Positions 37,882 through 45,674 of a DNA stretch of 64,000 nt are shown piece after piece. The DNA comes from Bacillota bacterium. GTDB taxonomy: Bacteria > Bacillota > Negativicutes > Sporomusales > CTSoil-080. The notes below the pieces were generated by a model. That model had not been told where the DNA came from, searched no databases, and worked only from the letters and a program-made list of their open reading frames with translations. The stretch spans positions 48,897 through 112,896 of the forward strand of contig JAGGAD010000016.1 of the NCBI GenBank assembly GCA_017889625.1. The letters are read 5' to 3'. Each line of letters opens with the position of its first letter. Within the stretch, counting starts at the first letter, position 1. The position numbers and the translations under genes were made by a program.

Positions 37882-37971
37882 ATAAGCACCTCATCCTCAT
37901 CCAACATTTTTCCATGCCCCTGTTCGGGACTTAAGATTATCTATGCCCCCCCTCTTCTTACCCGAAATTTA

Positions 37972-38095
37972 AAAACAAAAAAGCCTAGCCCAATCAAACA
38001 CAACGAAATTTCGTTGTATTCAAGAGAGCTAGGCTTGATAACTTAATAACGCGAGTTTATCCCGTTATCGTAATCCAAGCGACTCAGTTGAGTAA
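37972..38095 (-). ncRNA. Structured leader RNA with terminator, copy A
   Basis: In transcription order: hairpin ACTCAACTGAGT; stem GCTTG/CAAGC (38080-38076 and 38037-38033) enclosing ATTACG, a helix AUAACG/CGUUAU with a bulged G and loop AUAAAC; then the terminator AGCCTAGCTC...GGGCTAGGCT with an inner ACAACGAAA/TTTCGTTGT hairpin and a U-run. Copy B at 42302-42419 shares sequence and fold, with compensatory changes in the inner helix. The stem GCTTG/CAAGC overlaps the terminator's 5' arm by four bases, which gives a means of switching. It precedes the cupin gene. I do not recognise the class. Confidence 0.7.
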
Positions 38096-38120
38096 CTTTA
38101 TGGTTTTATTTTCCTCTTTT

Positions 38121-38150
38121 ATAATACCTCTACCATTTTGAGTTCGTCAA
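38121..38150 (-). promoter_or_regulatory. Predicted promoter for structured RNA A and the cupin operon
   Basis: The minus strand reads TTGACG, 18 bases, TATTAT. Transcription would start about 20 nt before the first hairpin of RNA A. The 130 bp further upstream, to the end of iorB, contain no gene. GTTGGTGACAG at about 38205-38195 is also found upstream of DUF3870 gene 2. Confidence 0.5.
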
Positions 38151-38279
38151 GAACTTTTTTTCTTTTCAAAACATTCTGGTTTTCGCACGAAAACTGTCAC
38201 CAACTCGAAAAAAAGTACTATTGCTGTCCCACACTATTATATTTTGAGGATCATCACTATATGCCTTATAAAGTATTGC

Positions 38280-38849
38280 CTATTTTAGCCCGGCCCTAAA
38301 CGCCTCTACGTTAATATCCTCAGTACCAGCTTTAACAATACTTGTAATTACTTGTTCCCAATTAATATCTGTCAAGTTCATACCTTTAACCAGCGCCCCG
38401 AATAAAACAATATTCATCGTCCGTGAATTGCCTAGTTTCTTGGCAATTTCCCCCGCTTTAATTACCGTAGTATCCACTTTACCCTGAATTATTGACAGTA
38501 TACCTTCCGGATAATCGTTTTTGCCCATTAAAATAGGTGCAGACGGAATACGGTAATCGTTAACTACCGCTTTACCATTAGGATTTAGGTAATCCAGCCA
38601 CCTTAGCGCCTCCATTGTTTCAAACGCAACTAGGATATCAGCTTGCCCTTTATCAATGATTGGCGAGTATACTTTAGTCCCATATCTTACCTGATTACTG
38701 ACGCTACCGCCCCGTTGGGCCATACCATGCACTTCAGACATTTTTACATCATAACCAGCCCTCATTAAACCACTTGACAAAATTTTTCCCACAAGAATGG
38801 TCCCTTGTCCGCCAACGCCCACTAATAATATATTTTTTACTTCAGCCAT
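38280..38849 (-). CDS. iorB: Indolepyruvate:ferredoxin oxidoreductase beta subunit
   Basis: A 189-residue gamma-domain-type subunit. It starts MAEVKNILLVGVGGQGTILV, the glycine-rich motif of 2-oxoacid:ferredoxin oxidoreductases, and contains SEVHGMAQRGGSVSNQVRYG, the typical continuation. With IorA it oxidatively decarboxylates aryl- or other 2-oxoacids to acyl-CoA and reduces ferredoxin. It starts two bases after the iorA stop. In this cluster the product acyl-CoA may be handed to the phosphotransacylase encoded two genes upstream. Confidence 0.92.
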   Translation of the reverse strand: MAEVKNILLVGVGGQGTILVGKILSSGLMRAGYDVKMSEVHGMAQRGGSVSNQVRYGTKVYSPIIDKGQADILVAFETMEALRWLDYLNPNGKAVVNDYRIPSAPILMGKNDYPEGILSIIQGKVDTTVIKAGEIAKKLGNSRTMNIVLFGALVKGMNLTDINWEQVITSIVKAGTEDINVEAFRAGLK

Positions 38850-38851
38850 GA

Positions 38852-40630
38852 CTACTCACCAACCTTTCGGATTGCCTTAACCGGACAAACCTGCAGACAT
38901 ACTTTGCAACCTGCACATTGCGAAGCATCAATCTTAACTTTCTTGCTTTCTTTATTGAACCTTAATGCCGGGCATCCCGTCTTAATGCACATTTTACAGC
39001 CAATACAATTTTCTTCCGCCACCATGCAAGTTCCCCGATAGTCACCAAATTCTTTGTGGTCAGCGTCATTTTGCTTTTTCAGGATACATGGCCAGCGCGT
39101 AATGATAACAGACGGTCCATCAATTTCAAGCGCCCAATCAAAGGCTTCTTCTACCTCCTTAAGGTTCAGCGGATTAACTTTGCGAATATGTTCAATCCCG
39201 ATGGCTTTAACCACTTCTTCAATATCTATTATTTTTGTCGGCATTCCCTGTAGGGTAAAGCCACTGCCTGGATTTTCCTGATGGCCGGTCATACCGGTTA
39301 TCCGGTTATCCAGAATACAGGTAATGGTATTGCCGCGATTATATACAACATGTATTAAACTATTAATCCCGGTATGAAAAAAAGTAGAATCCCCGATAGT
39401 CGATATTGTTCGCATATTTTCATTATTACGCTCGAACGCCCGCTGGGCCCCATAGCCCATGCTAATACTTGAACCCATATCATAACTAGTGTCTTTAGCA
39501 TTTAAGGGGTCAGAACCACCCAAACCATAACAGCCAATATCTCCGGTAACCATAATATTTTTGCGTTTAGAAAGCTCGTAGAAAAATCCGCGATGTGGGC
39601 AGCCGGCACAGAGAGTTGGCGGACGAGTAGGTATATTCGTACTATCATACTCAATGGTTGGCCGAATTTGATCTAAAAGAGCCTTAGCAACAATATCCGG
39701 CGTTAGTTCCCCCATATTGGGTATTTTTGCTTTGCCAATACAGGCTATCCCCACTGCGTTTAGCTGCTCCTCGATAAACGGTTCTAGTTCTTCCACCACA
39801 TACAGCATACCCACTTCTTTAGCAAATGCTCTTATTTTATCCATTGGCAGTGGATTAGTGAACCCCAGTTTTAAGTATGATGCGGTAGTCCCAAATACTT
39901 CCCGGGCATACTGGTAAGCCACCCCAGAAGAAATAATGCCGATCCCCTTGTCATTCCAATCAATAAAATTTAAGTCAGTAGTATTTGAAAACTCCTCCAG
40001 CCGTTTAAGTTTTTCTTCTAAACCTGCTCGTAGTTTTCGCGACACTGCCGGAACCAAATCATATTTTTGAAGATTTTTCACATATGGCCTTTGGCCAACC
40101 TGCTGCCGCTCACCAGTTTCCACCAAGCTTTTTCCATGACAGACCCTGGTTGTCATTCGAAATAATACCGGTATATCATATTTCTCACTAATTTCTATTG
40201 CCGCAAGTACCATATCCTTGGATTCCTGGCTATCACTAGGTTCAACCATGGCTACCTTAGCAAATTTAGCATAATACCGATTGTCCTGTTCATTCTGCGA
40301 GGAATGCAACCCCGGATCATCAGCACTAACCAGCACCAGACCACCATTGACCCCGGCATACGCCGCACAAAAGAGGGGGTCACTAGCAACATTAACACCT
40401 ACCATTTTCATCGTGGCCAACACCCTTGCTCCAGCTAACGACGCACCGATAACACATTCTAAAGCGACTTTTTCATTAGGGGCCCACTCGGCAAGAATAT
40501 CACCTTTATATTCGGCGACAGTCTCCATAATTTCGGTGCTGGGAGTTCCCGGATAGGCTGCCGCATAAGTAACCCCAGCCTCATAGGCCCCACGGGCGAC
40601 GGCTTCATTTCCGGTTAATAGCATTTTCAT
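38852..40630 (-). CDS. iorA: Indolepyruvate:ferredoxin oxidoreductase alpha subunit
   Basis: A thiamine-diphosphate enzyme subunit of 592 residues. The N-terminal pyrimidine-binding domain has AAAYPGTPSTEIMETVAEY, the TPP-binding part is GDIGCYGLGGSDPLNAKDTS with GDSTFFHTGINSL, and the C-terminus carries two [4Fe-4S] motifs CIGCKMCIKTGCP and CAGCKVCLQVCPVK. Substrates in this family are indolepyruvate, phenylpyruvate and phenylglyoxylate-like 2-oxoacids. It is four bases from the phosphate butyryltransferase-like gene. The pairing suggests acyl-CoA to acyl-phosphate conversion, but no kinase gene is nearby. Confidence 0.93.
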   Translation of the reverse strand: MKMLLTGNEAVARGAYEAGVTYAAAYPGTPSTEIMETVAEYKGDILAEWAPNEKVALECVIGASLAGARVLATMKMVGVNVASDPLFCAAYAGVNGGLVLVSADDPGLHSSQNEQDNRYYAKFAKVAMVEPSDSQESKDMVLAAIEISEKYDIPVLFRMTTRVCHGKSLVETGERQQVGQRPYVKNLQKYDLVPAVSRKLRAGLEEKLKRLEEFSNTTDLNFIDWNDKGIGIISSGVAYQYAREVFGTTASYLKLGFTNPLPMDKIRAFAKEVGMLYVVEELEPFIEEQLNAVGIACIGKAKIPNMGELTPDIVAKALLDQIRPTIEYDSTNIPTRPPTLCAGCPHRGFFYELSKRKNIMVTGDIGCYGLGGSDPLNAKDTSYDMGSSISMGYGAQRAFERNNENMRTISTIGDSTFFHTGINSLIHVVYNRGNTITCILDNRITGMTGHQENPGSGFTLQGMPTKIIDIEEVVKAIGIEHIRKVNPLNLKEVEEAFDWALEIDGPSVIITRWPCILKKQNDADHKEFGDYRGTCMVAEENCIGCKMCIKTGCPALRFNKESKKVKIDASQCAGCKVCLQVCPVKAIRKVGE

Positions 40631-40633
40631 TAA

Positions 40634-41548
40634 TCAATTCCTCCTTTTTACGCTGTTTGCCAGCAAACTGGCTAATGCAATTGAGCTAAGCTTAGACTCT
40701 GCGGTATCAGCTCTTGATACCATGATAATTGGATTTGTAGCCCCCAAAACAACCCCTGCAATTTTAAATCCGGCATAATAAATTAGGGCCTTACTAAGAA
40801 GGTTTCCGGCTTCAATATTCGGAACCATAAATAAATCAACGTTGCCGCTAATATTACTGATAATTCCTTTATGGCCGGCAGCTTCTGGATTTAAAGCCAC
40901 ATCCATCGAAATGGGCCCTTCGACAATTCCGTTAAAGCTGTCATCACTGCCATATAAATTAGCCAACGCTCTAGCATCAACTGTTGCTGGCATCTTGGCA
41001 TTGACTTGTTCATTAGCCGCTAAAACAGCGACATTCGGCTGACTTATGCCTAACGCCTTAAGCGCGGTTAACGCATTAACTAAAATATCCTTTTTTTCTT
41101 CCAGCCTAGGAGCAATATTTACGCCCCCATCGGTATAAAAGATAATTTTGGGGTTCCCCGGGACTTCATAACAGGTGAGATGACTTAGTAGCCGCCCTGA
41201 GCGGATACCACCTTCAGAACTTAGCACGGCTTTCAGGAAATCACCAGTATTAATAAGGCCTTTCATCAAAATTTTTGCCTGGCCCGATCTTACCAATGCT
41301 ACCGCAGTCTTTGCCGCCTGCTTTAAATCCAACTCATGCATAATACTAAATCCATCGATCAAACCTATTTCCTTAGCCATCGGCTTAATTTCACCAGCAT
41401 CACCAACAAGAATAGCCTCTGCCACCCCCGCTTCTTGGGCGGCTTTAACCGCCAATAGCACATCCCGATCCTGCGCTACCGCAACGCTAATCGTTGTCTG
41501 GCCAAATTCTCGGGCTTTTCCTATTATTTGGGTAAAACTTTTCAACAC
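40634..41548 (-). CDS. Phosphate butyryltransferase-like phosphotransacylase
   Basis: A 304-residue enzyme of the Pta/Ptb family. Characteristic parts are AILVGDAGEIKPMAKEIG, ILMKGLINTGDFLKAVL, and ISNISGNVDLFMVPNIEAGN with the C-terminal GVVLGATNPIIMVSRADTAE. It converts short-chain or branched acyl-CoA to acyl-phosphate for ATP formation. The gene order MBL-ptb-iorA-iorB suggests a chain from 2-oxoacid through acyl-CoA to acyl-phosphate. A butyrate kinase gene is not adjacent, so the kinase would be elsewhere. Confidence 0.88.
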   Translation of the reverse strand: MLKSFTQIIGKAREFGQTTISVAVAQDRDVLLAVKAAQEAGVAEAILVGDAGEIKPMAKEIGLIDGFSIMHELDLKQAAKTAVALVRSGQAKILMKGLINTGDFLKAVLSSEGGIRSGRLLSHLTCYEVPGNPKIIFYTDGGVNIAPRLEEKKDILVNALTALKALGISQPNVAVLAANEQVNAKMPATVDARALANLYGSDDSFNGIVEGPISMDVALNPEAAGHKGIISNISGNVDLFMVPNIEAGNLLSKALIYYAGFKIAGVVLGATNPIIMVSRADTAESKLSSIALASLLANSVKRRN

Positions 41549-41591
41549 TATTAATTCCTCCCCTCACAACCTTACACTTTCTTTAAACTTA

Positions 41592-42257
41592 TTAATCCAG
41601 TAGCCGCTTAACTTCTTCCTTGCTGTATGGACCACCATGCCCGCCATAAAAGACATCGGCACAATCTAATAACTTAACCAAACTCATATATAGTTCAACT
41701 TCATTGGTTGCTAAGAGTGCCAGACAAAGTTCCCCGCTAAACGGCGATGGGATTAAAATATCTCCGACTATAGCCGCGCCACTTTCCAACACCACCGACA
41801 GTGAACATTCACTATGCCCCGGCGTAGGTACAATTTTCCCAGCTATTCCAAACTTGGTTAAATCATACTCATCATCAATAAAAATATCAGCAGTTACCGG
41901 CTTAGACACTACCGGCACCGTACCGGCAATCAACTTCAGCATCGCTTCGCCCTGCTCATTTCGCGGAACAAACTCCGGATTTATCCCGGTTGCCAATGCC
42001 TTAGCCGCATTCTTGTGGCATAACACAGGCGCCCCCGCAAAGTCTTTCACTGCTGCAATTCCGGCAAAGTGATCAGAATGACCATGCGTAATAACTATAA
42101 GTTTTATCTCCTCAGGCTTAATACTAAAATTTTCAAAGGCTTCACGATAGACCGGCAGTTCAGTATCTGATCCAGTATCAATAACAATAGTTCCTTCACA
42201 ACCACGGACCACATACAATCTGGAAATGCCAAACTCAAACGGTATAATACTTTCCAT
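41592..42257 (-). CDS. Metallo-beta-lactamase-fold hydrolase
   Basis: A 221-residue hydrolase of the MBL superfamily with the zinc motif THGHSDHFAG (HxHxDH), the third ligand His in PTPGHSECSLS, Asp in VGDILIPS, and a last His in YGGHGGPYSKEE. Members act on lactones, thioesters or phosphoesters. The substrate cannot be read from sequence. It is the first gene behind structured RNA B and begins the unit MBL-ptb-iorA-iorB. A ring-opening or thioester hydrolase role in the pathway is a guess. Confidence 0.85.
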   Translation of the reverse strand: MESIIPFEFGISRLYVVRGCEGTIVIDTGSDTELPVYREAFENFSIKPEEIKLIVITHGHSDHFAGIAAVKDFAGAPVLCHKNAAKALATGINPEFVPRNEQGEAMLKLIAGTVPVVSKPVTADIFIDDEYDLTKFGIAGKIVPTPGHSECSLSVVLESGAAIVGDILIPSPFSGELCLALLATNEVELYMSLVKLLDCADVFYGGHGGPYSKEEVKRLLD

Positions 42258-42301
42258 GAATACTCGCCTCCCAGTATATTGCTAACTATAATAAAAAAGA
42301 C

Positions 42302-42419
42302 AAAAAAACTAGCCCAATAAATACAACAACCAGCAACGTTGTATCCATGTGAGCTAGGCTTGCCTACTTTATATCGGGAGGATATCCCCATACCGTAATC
42401 AAGCTACTCAAAGGAGTAG
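42302..42419 (-). ncRNA. Structured leader RNA with terminator, copy B
   Basis: In transcription order: hairpin CTACTC-CTTT-GAGTAG; stem GCTTG/CAAGC enclosing ATTACGGTAT, GGGG-loop ATATCC-TCCC with a bulged G, GATATAAAGTAGG; then CTAGCTC...GGGCTAG with an inner ATACAAC/GTTGTAT hairpin, followed by seven T. Copy A (37972-38095) has the same order of elements. Its inner helix differs in sequence but keeps pairing, which supports the fold. B precedes the MBL gene by about 45 bp. Ligand and class are unknown to me. Confidence 0.72.
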
Positions 42420-42445
42420 TTTAAATATTATATTATTCACAATAA

Positions 42446-42474
42446 AATATTGTTTCCTTTTATGTATAAGTCAA
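42446..42474 (-). promoter_or_regulatory. Predicted promoter for structured RNA B
   Basis: The minus strand reads TTGACT, 17 bases, AATATT, about 25 nt before the first hairpin of RNA B and just after the end of DUF3870 gene 2. The -10 box is weak, so read-through from the upstream gene is an alternative. Confidence 0.4.
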
Positions 42475-42492
42475 GGAGCTTTTTAACTGTCT

Positions 42493-42816
42493 TTACGACA
42501 TTTTTAGTTTGTTTTTTTCAACTGAATATTGGTTATATAATCCTTTAAACGCCGTAAGTAATGCCCGCTTAGACAAGGTATGTACCCGCTCATCCAGTTC
42601 CTTCATTACAACGTCAACATCGTCCATGTTTCGTCCTTTAATAATTTTAGTTATAAAATCATTATGAAGCCTACAATACATGGGGACACAACAATCCATA
42701 ATATCACCAGTATCCAATGCAATCTCCAATACTAAAGTTATATACTTATGAATTACATATAAATCCGTCCCTTCCCTAATAAGGGCATGCGAAGCAAAAA
42801 TACGAGTTTTTCCCAT
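42493..42816 (-). CDS. DUF3870-type small protein, paralogue 2
   Basis: A soluble 107-residue protein starting MGKTRIFASHALIREGTDLY. It is about half identical to the protein at 27534 over its whole length, sharing VHKYIT-like, D.GDIMD..VPMYCRL and ERVHT.SKRALLTA segments. I chose ATG 42816, four bases after GGAGGAG, over an unsupported longer frame. Function is unknown. The two paralogues mark both ends of the catabolic cluster, so they probably act in or sense that pathway. Confidence 0.75.
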   Translation of the reverse strand: MGKTRIFASHALIREGTDLYVIHKYITLVLEIALDTGDIMDCCVPMYCRLHNDFITKIIKGRNMDDVDVVMKELDERVHTLSKRALLTAFKGLYNQYSVEKNKLKMS

Positions 42817-43107
42817 ATTACTCCTCCATAACGACCATGTTTTTATAAAAGTTTTAATAACCCACCCCAAATGTCTCTTCAATCATTACCAAGCAGATGG
42901 TCACCAACTAAATTATTGTCACAATTTTGCGAAACATGTCGATATATTTTGAATAGTCCGACATTTGTTGTTAATTCAACTCCACTTTTAGCTGAAGGAG
43001 TTCATTGTTACATTTCATATTTTACTAGATTTACCTTTTAATTCAATATTATCTAGCTAAATCCTGCTACCAACTAAACTTTCAATATTATTTTGTATCC
43101 ACCAAAA
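42817..43107. other. Intergenic region without recognised gene
   Basis: I see no coding region here. It holds GTTGGTGACC on the minus strand (about 42907-42898), similar to a site upstream of RNA A, and a weak inverted repeat around TGTCG at 42938-42973. It should contain the promoter of DUF3870 gene 2, but no clear -35/-10 pair was found. Confidence 0.5.
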
Positions 43108-43150
43108 ATTAGTGAAAAACTGCTATAATAAATAGCAGTTTTTCACTAAT
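43108..43150. terminator. Strong hairpin after the small secreted protein gene
   Basis: ATTAGTGAAAAACTGCTAT and its perfect complement surround five bases. The 19-bp stem lies 27 bp after the stop codon of the minus-strand gene at 43178 and contains internal U-runs. Confidence 0.75.
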
Positions 43151-43177
43151 AACCCAACTTATGAACTTTATATTGCC

Positions 43178-43537
43178 TTAATTACATTGTGCCCGATATT
43201 GATTACCATCCCAAAACAATTTAACTCGGTAAACGTTATTAAGATTAATATCACGCCAATCGACATAATTTCCATTACCATCGACAATCTTAATATCCCA
43301 GTAAGCATTACTATATCCTGAAAATCCAATAAAAAAACTATTACCATTATACAGCACATGGCCATGCAATACGTTTTCTTCCCATTCATCGGTATTGCTA
43401 GGTGAAATGTATATTTCATATAAATCCACACCGGTATTATTTACCAGAGTAAAATCTTGAGTACCAGCCATTGCAATCCCGGTAAAACCCACCAACATAG
43501 TCATGATAATTGCTAAAATAAGTATATTACGCTTCAT
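43178..43537 (-). CDS. Small secreted protein of unknown function
   Basis: A 119-residue protein with a clear signal peptide (KRNILILAIIMTMLVGFTGIA, cleavage after AMA) and a compact beta-rich mature part. It reads TLVNNTGVDLYEIYISPSNT, then DEWEENVL...F.GYSNAYWDIKIVD. I recall similar secreted proteins in Negativicutes but know no function. The N-terminal VNNTG.D.YE.YISPS pattern resembles proteins binding surface or envelope partners. Single gene with a strong terminator. Confidence 0.72.
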   Translation of the reverse strand: MKRNILILAIIMTMLVGFTGIAMAGTQDFTLVNNTGVDLYEIYISPSNTDEWEENVLHGHVLYNGNSFFIGFSGYSNAYWDIKIVDGNGNYVDWRDINLNNVYRVKLFWDGNQYRAQCN

Positions 43538-43613
43538 ACCAAACTCCCTTTCGCACTAGTAAATTTACTTTTAGTGTATAGTATTACATTTACTTACTAT
43601 CTGTTACTCAATA

Positions 43614-43669
43614 AAAAAATAAGTGTAAGCGGCCCCTGCAGTTAATAAAGACCGTTTACACTTATTTTT
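43614..43669. terminator. Hairpin in the 320-bp gap before ridA
   Basis: AATAAGTGTAA-GCGG pairs with CCG-TTTACACTTATT and is flanked by A- and T-runs, a bidirectional terminator shape. A second, weaker hairpin (GGCCTTTCCG/CGGAAAGACC, 43778-43806) lies nearer to ridA. The rest of 43538-43858 shows no gene. Confidence 0.65.
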
Positions 43670-43858
43670 CATTGTATTTTTTTTCAATGCTAATTGGATT
43701 TGGCCTAAAGCACCTTACCCCGTCACTACAATAAACTTTGCAACCCAACTCCCTTGGTATGGCACACCATTATAAACGGCCTTTCCGCATTAACTACGGA
43801 AAGACCTTAATTATTCAACCTTTTTAAATATAAAATACTTAATCATAGTAGCATCATT

Positions 43859-44239
43859 TTATGGATATACGGCAATTACTTCAATTTCAATACTAACGTC
43901 CTTTGGCAATCTAACTACTTGAACTGCTGAACGCGCCGGTTGTTCACTGGTGAAAAATTCACCATAAATTTTATTAACTTCAGCAAAATCATTCATATTT
44001 TCGAGAAATACCGTGGTTTTTACTACATCTGCCAAAGCCAGCTTTTCCTTTGCTAAAATAGCTTTTAAATTAGTCAGTACCTGCCGAGTTTGCATACTAA
44101 TTCCGCCGTACACAATTTGGCCAGTCACCGGATCTAATGGAATTTGTCCAGATACAAACAACATCCCATTGGCTTTAACCGCCTGTGAGTATGGCCCGAT
44201 AGCCTGCGGAGCTTGATCTGTATTAATAATAGCTTTCAT
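43859..44239 (-). CDS. RidA-family enamine/imine deaminase
   Basis: A 126-residue protein of the YjgF/YER057c/UK114 family. It starts [20 protein letters not shown], contains [16 protein letters not shown] and ends with the signature [19 protein letters not shown], in which the Arg of RSAVQV binds the carboxylate. It hydrolyses reactive 2-aminoacrylate and related imines from PLP enzymes. I place the start at ATG 44239. A GTG four codons upstream touches the Shine-Dalgarno sequence. Isolated gene. Confidence 0.92.
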   Translation of the reverse strand: MKAIINTDQAPQAIGPYSQAVKANGMLFVSGQIPLDPVTGQIVYGGISMQTRQVLTNLKAILAKEKLALADVVKTTVFLENMNDFAEVNKIYGEFFTSEQPARSAVQVVRLPKDVSIEIEVIAVYP

Positions 44240-44430
44240 TTCTATAAGCACTCCTTCCTTATTTTAGCTTCTACATATAATGACAATAATCCTACACTAA
44301 CTAAACTATACTAAACTAAATTTTTTATACAAATGATTATCTTCATAAATATCTCGACCAAAATTGACGTATAACACGATCGTGTAAATTGCCAACTTAT
44401 AGACACTGACTATAAAATATAATTATCAAA

Positions 44431-44466
44431 TAAAAAACCAGGAGCATATTACTATGCCTCCTGGTC
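44431..44466 (-). terminator. Terminator after the SDR gene
   Basis: On the minus strand ACCAGGAG-GCATA pairs with TATGC-TCCTGGT and is followed by TTTTTTATT, seven bases after the SDR stop codon. Confidence 0.87.
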
Positions 44467-44472
44467 TTCTTA

Positions 44473-45240
44473 TTAAACTCCTACAACCGCTCCGCCGCCA
44501 TCAATGATAAGCGTCTGGCCAGTAATCATATTCGCTGCAACATCACTTGCCAAGAAGCAAACTCCTGCAGCAATGTCTTCCGGTTTAGATAAACGCTTAA
44601 GCGGAATTGGTTCGATAGCATTTTTCAACATTTCAGGCGGAGCAGATTTCATTGCATTTGTCAGTACACCGCCTGGTGCTACTGCATTTACCCGAATATC
44701 ATGTTTAGCCCATTCAACCGCACCTTGCTGAGTCAATTGTACTACAGCACCCTTACTAGCACTATAGTGTGCCGAACAGAGCGGCTCTTTCATACCACGG
44801 ATCCCGGCAATTGATGCAAAGTTTACAATCGAACCAGATTTACGCGGAATCATGGATTGACCGGTTACCGCTTGCATCATAAAGAAAACCGAACGAGAAT
44901 TAACATTCATTACTTTGTCCCATTCAGCTACAGTAATCTTTTCAGCTGGGTTACCTGCCAAAATACCGGCAACCTGAATAAGCACATCAATTTCTCCCAT
45001 TTCTTCCCTAATTTTGCTGACAGTAGGAGCAATATCTTCTACTTTAGTTAAATCTAACTGATAACCTTTTACAGTACCTTTTTTCCCCAAGGTTTCAACA
45101 GCTTCTGCCAAAGTATCAGCAAGAATATCAACAATAGCTACTTTAGCTCCACTTTCAACTAACATTTCTGCACAAACATAACCTATACCACGCGCAGCGC
45201 CAGTTACAATTGCAACTTTACCATCAAACCGAATGTCCAT
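44473..45240 (-). CDS. Short-chain dehydrogenase/reductase
   Basis: A classical SDR of 255 residues. The cofactor motif is TGAARGIGYVCAEMLVESGA, followed by a D-I pair after beta 2 (VAIVDI), which suggests NAD(H). The catalytic site is the Ser of NFASIAG and YSASK (Tyr-x3-Lys). The C-terminus reads ANMITGQTLIIDGGGAVVGV. The substrate may be a sugar, polyol or cyclic ketone. Start ATG 45240, seven bases after GGAGG. It stands alone with a strong terminator. Confidence 0.87.
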   Translation of the reverse strand: MDIRFDGKVAIVTGAARGIGYVCAEMLVESGAKVAIVDILADTLAEAVETLGKKGTVKGYQLDLTKVEDIAPTVSKIREEMGEIDVLIQVAGILAGNPAEKITVAEWDKVMNVNSRSVFFMMQAVTGQSMIPRKSGSIVNFASIAGIRGMKEPLCSAHYSASKGAVVQLTQQGAVEWAKHDIRVNAVAPGGVLTNAMKSAPPEMLKNAIEPIPLKRLSKPEDIAAGVCFLASDVAANMITGQTLIIDGGGAVVGV

Positions 45241-45446
45241 CAAAAAACCTCCAATATGTATTATGTTTAATTTTTGTAATAATTGAATTACTGTACACTG
45301 ACTAGTATAAATGATAAAAACTATTCTGAAAAATTGTTATTTCATATTACGGTAATAGGAATATCCTATTTTTACTACTGGCACTGTCCCCCTCATAGTT
45401 AGCTGCATATTTTATAGTACCAAACTTATGAAAGGAGCATACTACC

Positions 45447-45674
45447 ATGCCTGGCTACTTTTTAAGAATGCCTACGTTATGGATGGGTGGACTTACTATA
45501 ATTTTTGTAATCATCTGGTTTAGTGCTTGGGTAGCGAACGCTATCTACAGCACTCATTTTGACTTAGCCAGTCTCCGAGATATGTATATTTGGCTCATGA
45601 CCCAGCTAAATGCCACTCACGCTATTAACTCAATTTGGAACAGTCCCCGCGGCACCAGTCCCGATAATCACTAA
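45447..45674 (+). CDS. 75-residue membrane protein of unknown function
   Basis: A small protein with one or two hydrophobic stretches (PTLWMGGLTIIFVIIWFSAW is the main one) and a polar C-terminal tail ending TSPDNH. AAAGGAG nine bases before the ATG makes translation likely. The tail end overlaps the end of the convergent hexokinase gene by four bases, with no room for a terminator between them. No family was recognised. Confidence 0.6.
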   Translation: MPGYFLRMPTLWMGGLTIIFVIIWFSAWVANAIYSTHFDLASLRDMYIWLMTQLNATHAINSIWNSPRGTSPDNH

